Positions 52,051 through 60,496 of a stretch of DNA of 64,000 nucleotides are shown one piece after another. The DNA lies in contig NZ_JAIEUI010000006.1 in assembly GCF_022234545.1 (NCBI RefSeq), positions 124,001 to 188,000 of the forward strand. The letters run 5' to 3'. This DNA is from Paenibacillus piscarius. GTDB taxonomy: Bacteria; Bacillota; Bacilli; Paenibacillales; Paenibacillaceae. How positions within the stretch are numbered: the stretch's first letter is position 1; each line of letters starts with the position of its first letter. A model generated the notes under the pieces. That model saw nothing but the letters and a program-made list of their open reading frames with translations. It made no database searches and was not told the DNA's origin. Position numbers and translations under genes: made by a program.

Positions 52051-52559
52051 GAGGACCGGCGCAGTTCCTGGAGAATCGGTGAAATATTCTCCTTACGTAC
52101 ATCGTCGCAGTTGCGCACCATTTCCTCGGCCATCTCCTTGCCCATGAACAGCCGGGTCATTTTTTGACCGACCCTCATCATCGTTTTGTCTTTGTCCGCG
52201 AGCTGTTCAAAGTTAAATCTTCCCTCCAGCGGGAAATAGGTCAGTCCGGCACGGATTTTCTCTGGAATGCTCTTGTTATAGTTCTTGACGGAGGCTTCGC
52301 TCTGCACTGGCGTCTTGGATACGGAGAAGAGGATGACCTTCTTATTCTGCAGCTGATTCCAGACCTTCTTCAGATAATCTGCAATAACCAGCTTCTGCAC
52401 CCGGACATACGTACCTAAGATTACCGTGTCATACTGACCGGCCTGCTTCATGTCGAAGCTGTCGATATCTGCGAGGTCGGCTCCAAGCTCCTCTGCAATC
52501 CATTCCGCATACTGCTTCGTACTGCCATATACGCTTGTATATAGGACAAGACTTCTCAT
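52047..52559 (-). CDS. Flavodoxin-like protein (flavodoxin_5/HemG-like)
   Basis: 170 aa. FMN phosphate loop YTSVYGSTKQYAEWIAEEL and LGTYVRVQK mark the flavodoxin fold of the HemG-like group. It could supply low-potential electrons to the HemN-like radical SAM cluster, or accept them in a ring oxidation. GGAGGT precedes the start; coupled to etfB. Confidence 0.85.
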   Translation of the reverse strand: MRSLVLYTSVYGSTKQYAEWIAEELGADLADIDSFDMKQAGQYDTVILGTYVRVQKLVIADYLKKVWNQLQNKKVILFSVSKTPVQSEASVKNYNKSIPEKIRAGLTYFPLEGRFNFEQLADKDKTMMRVGQKMTRLFMGKEMAEEMVRNCDDVRKENISPILQELRRSS

Positions 52560-52592
52560 ACAGCACCTCCTGAAATGTGGGTTGCCCGCTGG

Positions 52593-53354
52593 TTAATCCG
52601 GCAGCAGCTCCTGCAGAACTTGCAGCAGCATAGCTTCTGCAGAACCGCTCAAGGCCTTACCCGGCAGCACAATGCTAAAAACATATTCCCGGCGAACAAC
52701 GGATAGAGCCTTAAATTGAGGGAAATTCCTGAACTCGCTGACCGCCGCCTGTCCTCTGCAGACACATTCTTTGATCTCGAACAGCTCGGTTGGTACGGTG
52801 AATCCGGTCTGAATTACTTTAGACATCGCTTCCTTGGCCGTCCAGAGCAGGGTCAGAAACTGCGGAGGCGCAAGCTCCGTCACCAGTGTCTCTTCCTCCT
52901 TACTGGTAATTCTCCGGATCGCATCCGCCGCCTTCTCATCTACACGCTCCATATCAACGCCTGCCATAAGACGCGGGTCATAGTCCGCCGCTGCTCCCAT
53001 TGTGTCGCAATGGGTAATAGTTATCCGCCGTGTGCTACCGGTTATTATGGGCTGGCACAGAATACCGTGCTCGATCTGAATCGAGGACAGATCATCTTCT
53101 TCCTCCGCCACGGCCATTTTGGCTGCCAGCTTTCCAAGCAGATAGCTGTTACGCCTTCTGGAATATTGGAAGCCGAAATACTGCTCCTGCTCGGCCGGGC
53201 TCAGATATTCGAGCGGCGCATCCTCCGGCGGCAGAGAGACCACACTGAGCTTCAGCAAATAGCTTCCCTCCGGCCCCTTCAGCTGCAGGCTCCTTCTTTT
53301 CACCGTATTGGAGAGAAATTGCCGGTATTGCCTTGCGAACATTGTATATTGCAT
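52593..53354 (-). CDS. Sfp-type 4'-phosphopantetheinyl transferase
   Basis: 253 aa from the ATG at 53354 (a TTG at 53381 is upstream in frame). Sfp motifs: ITHCDT (in place of SHS), MAGVDMERVD with the Mg-binding Asp/Glu, and WTAKEAMSKV. It converts apo carrier domains to holo form with CoA, activating the ACPs and PCPs of this cluster in the cytosol. It is encoded 64 bp after the HMG synthase gene, where trans-AT clusters usually have ECH genes. Confidence 0.9.
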   Translation of the reverse strand: MQYTMFARQYRQFLSNTVKRRSLQLKGPEGSYLLKLSVVSLPPEDAPLEYLSPAEQEQYFGFQYSRRRNSYLLGKLAAKMAVAEEEDDLSSIQIEHGILCQPIITGSTRRITITHCDTMGAAADYDPRLMAGVDMERVDEKAADAIRRITSKEEETLVTELAPPQFLTLLWTAKEAMSKVIQTGFTVPTELFEIKECVCRGQAAVSEFRNFPQFKALSVVRREYVFSIVLPGKALSGSAEAMLLQVLQELLPD

Positions 53355-53418
53355 GATTAGCGCCCCTATTCTGTCTCCCAAGGAAGTCTGTATTTACTTG
53401 CACGATTGCGGCGTCCGG

Positions 53419-54651
53419 TCAGCTCCAGGCGTATTTGCGGTGAAAGTCATCCACTTCTGTCAGTACAAGATAGCCCTTGCCTCTGAAGAAATGATCATAA
53501 ATACGGGAGAATCGCGAGAAGTTGACCTTCTTATCCCGCATGCCGAACAGCCATTCCACGTTCTGGTCCAGAATATCGTCGTATTCCTGGAAGGTCAGCT
53601 CATAGCGGCTGTCCAGTTGCCCCTGTAGATTCATGGCGCTTAGCTTTCTGGCTGATTCCGGCGTAATTACCCCGCTGTAGAATTCCGAAGAGCAGCCTGA
53701 TCCGTAGGAGAACAAGCCCACTCTGGAATGATCCGTAATTCTTACATGGTCTATCAGACTGCACAGGCTGAGGTAGAGGGCGGCCGAATAGACGTTGCCC
53801 ACCTGCATCCCGTAGGTTAGTGAGGGAGCCACTCTTTGGTCAAAATCCTGTTGGACTGCCGCACCCCGCAGCCGCAGCTCCTCATGAATCAGCTTGCGAT
53901 GCGCGCCTTTAACCATGCCCCCGAACGGCGTATGAAAGGCCAGGAAGTCGAAGGTCTCCTGAAAATGGACGCCTTCCACTTTGTCTTTGTAATCCTTATA
54001 AGCATTCTCTAGGCAATCCAGATACGAGAGGAGCGACAGATCCGGGTTCCCCGTCTCGATCTCCGGCAGCGGCCGGCATGTATCCATGACCTCGTAGCTG
54101 TAATGTCCGGTTGCCCCGAAGTCCAGCTCCAGAATCTCGGGATTGGCACTGATGAGCATCGCTACCGCACCTACAGCCTGCGTCGGTTCCCCATAGGTGC
54201 TCTTAGCGGCGGCCCTGGCCACATCGGTGGCAATGACCAGTGCCTTTGCTCCGGGGGATGCCCCTGAGGCAATGTAGCAGGCGGCCATATGCAGCCCGGC
54301 GGTTCCGCCGTAACAGGCCTGCTTAAGCTCGAACAGCCGGCAGTGGCGGCTTAATCCCAGATAATCATGGATATAGGTGCTGAGCGATTTGCCGAAATCG
54401 AGGCCGGATTCGCTGGCAGTGATCACCAGGCTGATCCGGCTTTTGTCCTCCTCACTTAAGGCATCAATGATCGGCTTCGCCGCATTGACCCCGCCGGTTA
54501 CGGCATCCTCGCAGGGGACCCCGACCGATTTGCGGTCCATCATCAGATTATCGAACCGGCTGAAGTCAAGTCCCCTGCCTTCAAAGATTGTGCGGGCCGG
54601 AATCACAGCCGGCCCCCCGTAGAAATTGATGCTCTCAATACCTACCCGCAT
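53419..54651 (-). CDS. HMG-CoA synthase-like enzyme for polyketide beta-branching (PksG type)
   Basis: 410 aa. Triad of the HCS family: Glu81 in TASESGLDFG, Cys113 in KQACYGGTAGL and His240 in FHTPFGGMVKGAH. These enzymes add acetyl from an ACP donor to the beta-keto group of a PKS intermediate. The ATG directly follows the stop of the KS gene (no gap). Together with the carrier and decarboxylating KS upstream it forms a beta-branch cassette in the same order as Bacillus acpK-pksF-pksG. Confidence 0.93.
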   Translation of the reverse strand: MRVGIESINFYGGPAVIPARTIFEGRGLDFSRFDNLMMDRKSVGVPCEDAVTGGVNAAKPIIDALSEEDKSRISLVITASESGLDFGKSLSTYIHDYLGLSRHCRLFELKQACYGGTAGLHMAACYIASGASPGAKALVIATDVARAAAKSTYGEPTQAVGAVAMLISANPEILELDFGATGHYSYEVMDTCRPLPEIETGNPDLSLLSYLDCLENAYKDYKDKVEGVHFQETFDFLAFHTPFGGMVKGAHRKLIHEELRLRGAAVQQDFDQRVAPSLTYGMQVGNVYSAALYLSLCSLIDHVRITDHSRVGLFSYGSGCSSEFYSGVITPESARKLSAMNLQGQLDSRYELTFQEYDDILDQNVEWLFGMRDKKVNFSRFSRIYDHFFRGKGYLVLTEVDDFHRKYAWS

Positions 54652-55956
54652 TCAGCTTGCTCCTTTTCTGATAATAATTCCGGTATTGATTCCGCCGAAC
54701 CCGTAGGAATTGCTGAGCCCGCAGACCAGGCTGGCCTGTTCCGCCCGGCGGGAGGCATAATAAGGCTCCCGGCTGACCGGATTCTCCAGATTAGGCAGCG
54801 GATGAAGGAACTTTCCCTGCTGCTGAATAATCGTTGCCACGGCCTCCACCACCCCGGCCGCATACAGGCAGTGTCCGGTCAGGGCTTTGGTAGAATTCAG
54901 CCGGAGATGACGGACATGGCTGCCGAAGACCTGCGAGATGGAGCTGAGCTCCGTCAGATCGCCCAGCGGTGTAGATGTGCCGTGCGCATTAATGTAATCA
55001 ATGTCGTCGGGGGCAAGTCCGGCCGTATGAAGCGCCAGCTCCATTGTCCGTACCTGTCCGTCCTCGCTCGGATCAGAGAGGCTGTGTCCATCCAGCGTTA
55101 CCGCCCCGCCGGCTATGGTTGCCAGCACCTCCGCTTCCCGGGCTGCTGCACTGTCCGCTCCCTCCAGGATCAGGCAGGCGGAGGCCTGCCCGAAGATGAA
55201 GCCCTCATGGCTGCTGTCGAACGGCCGGCAAGCTGCGGAGGGGTTATCATGGAAGCTGCGGCCGCCATAAGCACCTATGTTCAGGAAGGCTTGCAGCTCA
55301 AGCGGCGACAGCTCGGCCAGCGGTCCGATGACCATACAGATATCGGCAATACCGAGCTGGATGAGCTGGGCTGCCCTCAGCACCGCAGTGTTGCCGCTGG
55401 CTGAGGCACCGCCGGCCGTAGCGGCTTCGCCGTGGATAGCGAACATCTCGCTTAACACCCCGAGCTGATAGGTATCCATATAATTGAGCGCATATCTGGG
55501 ATGGAGCAGCTCCGGCTGTTCCCGGTATTGCGCCATGGCTGCATAGCTGACGGCCGGTGAAATATTACTTCCGGCAAGGATCAGGCCGATCCGCTGCGAC
55601 TCCGGTTTACGAATGTTCAGCTTAGCCTGCTGCCAGGCTTCAGCCGCTGCCAGCGCAGAGGCCTTAACCGATAAGCCTGATATGCGGAACAGGCGTCTGG
55701 CGCCCCGGCATAAATCCCCTTCATATTGAAGGAAGTTCTCCAGCAGTCCGTCCTCCTTCAGCGCTGCACCGATCAGCGGCTGGCCGTCCGTATAGACCGG
55801 CCCTTGAAGATAACCCATCGCGCTGCCGCCGTCATACAGGAATTGCTTGAAGGCTTCCGCTCCGCTTGCCGCTGCGCCGAGGAACCCCATTCCGGTAACG
55901 GTCACCGGACGGTAATCAGCAAAGCGGTAGCCGGCTCTGCCGCTAGAGATTCTCAT
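54652..55956 (-). CDS. Decarboxylating ketosynthase (PksF type) of the beta-branch cassette
   Basis: 434 aa, KAS fold with the active-site Cys replaced by Ser185 in AGGASASGNTA, while His in NAHGTSTP and Lys/His in STKALTGH are retained. Such KS-Ser proteins decarboxylate malonyl-ACP to acetyl-ACP, the donor for HMG synthase. Start overlaps the carrier gene by 14 bp. It precedes the HCS gene without a gap. Confidence 0.9.
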   Translation of the reverse strand: MRISSGRAGYRFADYRPVTVTGMGFLGAAASGAEAFKQFLYDGGSAMGYLQGPVYTDGQPLIGAALKEDGLLENFLQYEGDLCRGARRLFRISGLSVKASALAAAEAWQQAKLNIRKPESQRIGLILAGSNISPAVSYAAMAQYREQPELLHPRYALNYMDTYQLGVLSEMFAIHGEAATAGGASASGNTAVLRAAQLIQLGIADICMVIGPLAELSPLELQAFLNIGAYGGRSFHDNPSAACRPFDSSHEGFIFGQASACLILEGADSAAAREAEVLATIAGGAVTLDGHSLSDPSEDGQVRTMELALHTAGLAPDDIDYINAHGTSTPLGDLTELSSISQVFGSHVRHLRLNSTKALTGHCLYAAGVVEAVATIIQQQGKFLHPLPNLENPVSREPYYASRRAEQASLVCGLSNSYGFGGINTGIIIRKGAS

Positions 55957-56182
55957 GCAGGAAATCTACAACCTCTCCGATATTCTTCAGGCTCCCGAAG
56001 TGCAGCAGCGGAATCCGGATATTCAATTCCTCCATGGTGTCGGAAATAATATCAAACCGGTCAATCGAGTTCGCACCCAGCTCCTTCATGCTAACCTCCC
56101 GCCGAATCCGTTCTGCAGGCAAATCCGGCAGAATATCAAGCATCTTCGTTCTCATGATCTCCAGTACCTGATCCTTGTTCAT
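55943..56182 (-). CDS. Donor acyl carrier protein of the beta-branch cassette (AcpK type)
   Basis: 79 aa from the ATG at 56182, overlapping the AT-AT-ER stop (TGATG). Site Ser39 in MKELGANSIDRFDII, with N-S-I-D replacing D-S-L as in dedicated AcpK-like donor carriers. It should carry malonyl then acetyl for the KS-Ser and HCS pair. Confidence 0.9.
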   Translation of the reverse strand: MNKDQVLEIMRTKMLDILPDLPAERIRREVSMKELGANSIDRFDIISDTMEELNIRIPLLHFGSLKNIGEVVDFLHENL

Positions 56183-59100
56183 CACTGTTGTCCTCCTTCA
56201 ATGATCTGCGCTGCACCGTCCATCATCCGGACGGCAATATCTCCGGCCCGGCGGTTGCTCCAGGCTTCAAGTTTCGTTCCCTTCACCCATTGGTTGAAGG
56301 CTCCCATGGCAGGACCGCACATGATGCTGTAATTGACCTTATTAGCGGACTCGCCGGAGATAGCGGAGGCTGTGCCCTTGGCGATATACCATTTGAAAAC
56401 CGCGGCCAGCTGCTGCCTGGAATCACTCTGGACCGCAGCCTGCTCCTCCGCAGGCATTCCATCCCTGCAGCTCTCCAGAATAGCGGCTATCGGCTGGCCG
56501 AAATACTTGTCCTCCAGCTGGTTCTTCGTCTTGCTGTCCAACTGCGTGATGGAGGGAGTGCTGCGGTACAGTTCATACAATTTATTCGCTCTGGCCGGGA
56601 AGAACAGGCCTTTCTTCAGCACCTGGGCTTTGCCGCCCAGCTCGAAGAGCTCGCGGGAAGGCACATAGGCCATGTCATAGACATTCACCTGCGCAAGCAT
56701 CTCCTTGACTTCAGGGCTGGTGCCGCTCTCGACCGTACACTGATTAATCGATCCGGTCAGAATGAAGTCCGCACCCATCAGGAACATGGCCGCAGCGGCC
56801 TCGGGAGTGCCCAGCCCTCCGGAAGCGCCGATGTGCAGCTGCTGTACCGGTGCGAAGCTGTGCGACATTTCCTTCTTCAGACGCTGCAGTGTCGGCAACA
56901 GGCTTAACAGATTGGCCTGATCGGTCGGTCCCGCCGAATCCCCGGCGGCGCAGAGATCATCCGCTACCGGAACCAGCCGCCCAAGGGCCGCCTGCTCTGC
57001 CGTGATCTGCCGGTCAGCCAGCAGCTTGTCCACAATCCGCTCCGGAGCCGGAAGCATGAACAAGGAGGCAATATCAGGCCGTGAGACCTTGGCGATGATC
57101 CGGTGGGCGCAGCGCACGCTTCCATCCTCCGCTCTCGTAAGCCCCAGCAGCCGGAACTTGATGAGCGCCGGAGTCAGGGTCAGATAAGAGGACGCTTCAA
57201 TAAGCTGGACCTTCTCCCTGAGCAGGAGATTAATCAGCTCCTCTTCCCGCTGCGGGTAGATCGGATGATAGGTTACAGCCACCCCCAGCGCCTTGCTGTC
57301 TCCCAGTTCCCGGCGGATACGCCGGATCGCGTCCGTGACCTTCGCAGGCTGCATTCCCCCGGCGCCCAGAAAAGCCAAACAGCCCGCCCTCCCGGCCTGC
57401 ACAACCAGCTCCGGTGAGGATATTCCGTCATTCATCCCGCCCAGCAGATAAGCATACTCCAGGCCATAGCGCTGCTTGAAGCGGGTACTGCCGAGCCGGA
57501 TTCCGGCAGCGGATGACCGTTCAGCAGACTGAAGCTCCAGCACAGGCGGCTCTTGGGAAGCCTCCGCTGTCTCAAGCCTTTCCGGCTTCTTAGGTATGAC
57601 CGGCGTGGAGACAGCGAGAAGGGTTACCTCCTTCGCGGGCGCCTCAGCTTGGATTGCAGCTCCAGCTATGAATGGAGCAGACTCTTTAGCCTGCGGTGCT
57701 TCATCCGCTCCGGTGTCTGCGGCCCTGTCCGCTTCGGCGGTGGCTGCTGCTTCGGTGAAGGGCAATGCGGCTTCAAGGGTATCGTCAATAGTCAGCGGCT
57801 CGGCTTCCCGTCTGATTTTGCTGACGAGGCCTTCGATGACATGCCCCGGGCCGATCTGAAGCAGCTCGATTTCGGGATGTCTGCCCATCAGGTAACGGAC
57901 CGATTCGGTCCACTTCACACTGCTGATCATCTGCTCGGTCATATAATCGATGGCGTTGCCCACGGAATAAGGCCGGGCGGTCAGATTGGCAATGACCGGA
58001 ATGGAAGGTGCCGCGAACTTGAACTGGCTGAGGAATTCCCGGAACTGCGCCGCAGACGGACGCATATACCGGGAATGGAAGGCACCGCTGACATTAAGAA
58101 TGACATAAGCGGCAGCGCCGTTCTGCTCGAAGATGGACTGGGCGGCCTCCACGTCCTCCTTCAGCCCGGAAAGGGCGATCTGCGTAGGCGTATTCAGGTT
58201 GGCCACATCCAGCTTATCGAGGCGGTGCTCATCCAGAATCCGCAGAATAGCTTCCTCCGTCAGCCCGATCACCGCAGCCATGCCTCCGCCGGTTGCCGAA
58301 TTCATCAGCGCGCCTCTTTTTTGCACAATCTTAAGTCCCGTCTCGAAATCAAACACACCTGCCGCGTACAGTGCGCAATATTCGCCCAGACTGTGCCCGG
58401 CTACGAAATCTGGGGCTCCGGCATTCTGCAGCTCCTTGAGGTAAGACAGTATATTCACTACATAGAGCGCCGGCTGTGTATAAGCGGTTGAGTCCAGCAG
58501 CTTGCTGCTGTTCCTCAGGCACAGCTCTTCAATGGAATAACCCAGCACCCGGTCGGCAATCGCAGTATATTCGGGGAACTCCTTGAAGAGCGTGCCTCCC
58601 ATGCCAACGAACTGTGCTCCCTGCCCGGGAAATAAATATGCCTTCATGCTCATCTGAGGATTCCACGCCTCTCTTGTTAGGTTGAGTTGCCCACATTCAG
58701 CCACCAGTTCATTCAGCTTCTTCAACTCGCTGCCCATCGGTGTAATCACAGAGCGGACCTGCCCGGCCTGTGGACCTTTTAGAATATATTTACTGAAATT
58801 CGCAAGCGTACCCGACGGGCCGAGGTCAAGGAGCAGCCGCGAACGGTCTTGCGGCAAGCTCTCCAGCGCCGCCCGGAAGTTCATTGGCTTACGCAGCACC
58901 TCCCACAAAAAGGACTGATCCACCTGCTTCACGCTTCCTCCGGCCATCGCGGACACCAGACTCATTCCGCGGGCAGGCGCCTGGAAATTCATCTGCTGCA
59001 TATATGTAAGATAAGGCTCCTTCATGTTATCGATGGATGCGGAATGGAAAGCATAATTCACGGGCAGCTTCAGGCTGGCAATATCGCGTTCCTTGATAAA

Positions 59101-59646
59101 CTGCTGGATACTCTTGATGTGCTCGCGTTTGCAGGCGATGGTGAAATGCTTGTCGAAATTCACGGAGATCAGCTCTGAGCGGGTATTCAGCTCCGCATGG
59201 CTATGATACAGCTGCTCATGGTCAAGAATGGCGATCATTGCACCGGTCCGGCAGGTCTGCTTGAGTAGTCTGACCTGCTTCACAATCAGCTCCAGCGCCT
59301 GTTCCGGCGTGATAACCCGGGCCACTGCCAGGGCTACATATTCTCCCAGGCTGACTCCCAGTGCATAGCTGGGTGTAATCCCTTCGGCCAGCAGGGTCTC
59401 GGCCAGAGCATACTGGATCATGAACACTGCGGGATGGGTATACAAGATATCATCGAATTTGGAGCCCTTGCGCTTTGTATTGTGATACAGCTCCCCGATT
59501 ACGCTTTGGCCGGTCAGCTTCCGAAAGATCCGGTCCAGCTCCTCCAGGGTCTTACGGAACACCGGTTGCTGCTCATACAGTTCAAGTCCCATCTTGTTGT
59601 ATTGCGAGCCTTGCCCGGAGAACATAAACACGATTTCAGTGTGCAT
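56182..59646 (-). CDS. Trans-acting AT-AT-ER protein (PksC/D/E-like tridomain)
   Basis: 1154 aa from the ATG at 59646 (AGGAGGT upstream). AT1 (about 5-290): FSGQGSQY, nucleophile Ser99 in GVSLGEY (His of GHSxG is Val), YAFHS. AT2 (about 335-610): FPGQGAQF, GHSLGEY, GAFHSRY. An Ala/Glu/Pro-rich linker (620-715) leads to a PfaD-type FMN enoyl reductase (about 715-1150; AGCLAFLGAGG, KVSRPD, HIGASGGLGTPEAA, TGSINQCTVE). AT2 should load malonyl units onto AT-less PKS modules; AT1, with its altered motif, is probably a proofreading acyl hydrolase; ER reduces enoyl intermediates. Confidence 0.92.
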   Translation of the reverse strand: MHTEIVFMFSGQGSQYNKMGLELYEQQPVFRKTLEELDRIFRKLTGQSVIGELYHNTKRKGSKFDDILYTHPAVFMIQYALAETLLAEGITPSYALGVSLGEYVALAVARVITPEQALELIVKQVRLLKQTCRTGAMIAILDHEQLYHSHAELNTRSELISVNFDKHFTIACKREHIKSIQQFIKERDIASLKLPVNYAFHSASIDNMKEPYLTYMQQMNFQAPARGMSLVSAMAGGSVKQVDQSFLWEVLRKPMNFRAALESLPQDRSRLLLDLGPSGTLANFSKYILKGPQAGQVRSVITPMGSELKKLNELVAECGQLNLTREAWNPQMSMKAYLFPGQGAQFVGMGGTLFKEFPEYTAIADRVLGYSIEELCLRNSSKLLDSTAYTQPALYVVNILSYLKELQNAGAPDFVAGHSLGEYCALYAAGVFDFETGLKIVQKRGALMNSATGGGMAAVIGLTEEAILRILDEHRLDKLDVANLNTPTQIALSGLKEDVEAAQSIFEQNGAAAYVILNVSGAFHSRYMRPSAAQFREFLSQFKFAAPSIPVIANLTARPYSVGNAIDYMTEQMISSVKWTESVRYLMGRHPEIELLQIGPGHVIEGLVSKIRREAEPLTIDDTLEAALPFTEAAATAEADRAADTGADEAPQAKESAPFIAGAAIQAEAPAKEVTLLAVSTPVIPKKPERLETAEASQEPPVLELQSAERSSAAGIRLGSTRFKQRYGLEYAYLLGGMNDGISSPELVVQAGRAGCLAFLGAGGMQPAKVTDAIRRIRRELGDSKALGVAVTYHPIYPQREEELINLLLREKVQLIEASSYLTLTPALIKFRLLGLTRAEDGSVRCAHRIIAKVSRPDIASLFMLPAPERIVDKLLADRQITAEQAALGRLVPVADDLCAAGDSAGPTDQANLLSLLPTLQRLKKEMSHSFAPVQQLHIGASGGLGTPEAAAAMFLMGADFILTGSINQCTVESGTSPEVKEMLAQVNVYDMAYVPSRELFELGGKAQVLKKGLFFPARANKLYELYRSTPSITQLDSKTKNQLEDKYFGQPIAAILESCRDGMPAEEQAAVQSDSRQQLAAVFKWYIAKGTASAISGESANKVNYSIMCGPAMGAFNQWVKGTKLEAWSNRRAGDIAVRMMDGAAQIIEGGQQ

Positions 59647-59677
59647 TAAGGTACCTCCTGAATAAGAGCGGCTTATT

Positions 59678-60355
59678 TTAGCGGAAATCAAAGATTCGGG
59701 TGTTGTTCTTCCTGTTCCGGTACTTCACGAAATGATTGATGTCATCGATCTGGAAGTACAGATTTCTTTTGTAGAGATAACTCATCTCCTGGCCTGGCGG
59801 ATCGCCGAAGGAATGGCCCGGGAATACCCGCACGCTTGGCGGGATCAGCCGGATCAGCCGGTGGATGCTGTAGAACATGTCCTCCGCCGAGCCGCCCTTG
59901 CTGTCGCACAGGCCGCAGCCTTCGATGAAGACTGTGTCCCCTGAGAACAGATTATCCCCGGCCCAGTAACAGACGCTGCCCGGCGTATGTCCGGGTGTCA
60001 CCAGGCAGGTAATCTGGGTGTCGCCGATCCCGATGCGGTCCATGTCTTCGATTGTCCTGAGCCGGGTGCAGCGGTATCTGTAATAATCGGCCTCGGTTCT
60101 GGAAATGTAGACTGCGGGATGATAGAGCATTTCCAGTTTCTGCACCATATTGGTATGATCAAAATGAGAGTGGGTTAGCAGCACAGCCTCCAGGGAAGCT
60201 CCATGCCCCTCCAGAATCTGGATCATCTGTGATGCATCCCAGGACGGATCAACCACGAAGGCTTTGCGGGTGGTCTTGTCTATGCCGAGATATGCATAGT
60301 TCAGAAAGGTCATGCACTGCGTCTTGAGGGTAAACAGATCATAGGTTGCTTCCAT
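59678..60355 (-). CDS. Metallo-beta-lactamase-fold hydrolase (PksB type)
   Basis: 225 aa. Metal motif THSHFDH, distal His in TPGHTPG, Asp in FSGDTVF, His in FPGHSFGD: complete glyoxalase II-like site. PksB-like hydrolases head the trans-acting block of many Bacillales trans-AT clusters; they may remove stalled acyl groups. Preceded by AAGGAGGCGG and by a strong promoter-like sequence at 60417-60446, so it probably starts a new transcript. Confidence 0.9.
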   Translation of the reverse strand: MEATYDLFTLKTQCMTFLNYAYLGIDKTTRKAFVVDPSWDASQMIQILEGHGASLEAVLLTHSHFDHTNMVQKLEMLYHPAVYISRTEADYYRYRCTRLRTIEDMDRIGIGDTQITCLVTPGHTPGSVCYWAGDNLFSGDTVFIEGCGLCDSKGGSAEDMFYSIHRLIRLIPPSVRVFPGHSFGDPPGQEMSYLYKRNLYFQIDDINHFVKYRNRKNNTRIFDFR

Positions 60356-60416
60356 GCCCGCCTCCTTGAAGAATTGTTATGTCACATTTCCAGAATTTAC
60401 ACTATGAATCTACTAA

Positions 60417-60446
60417 ATTATCATCTACCCGCCTTCAAAATGTCAA
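60417..60446 (-). promoter_or_regulatory. Strong sigma-A-like promoter inside the cluster
   Basis: Minus strand: perfect TTGACA (60441-60446), an 18-nt spacer and GATAAT (60417-60422), about 65 nt before the MBL-fold gene, within a 141-bp AT-rich gap, the widest break in the right half of the cluster. It could drive all genes from 60355 down to the BceRSAB module. Confidence 0.6.
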
Positions 60447-60496
60447 TGAATGTTTATGATGTATATTGTTAAAATTAGTTTCAATTTATTGTATTT

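Noticed and set aside
57553..58491. 312-codon plus-strand frame
   Set aside because: Lies opposite the AT2 and linker part of the AT-AT-ER gene and shows no motif.
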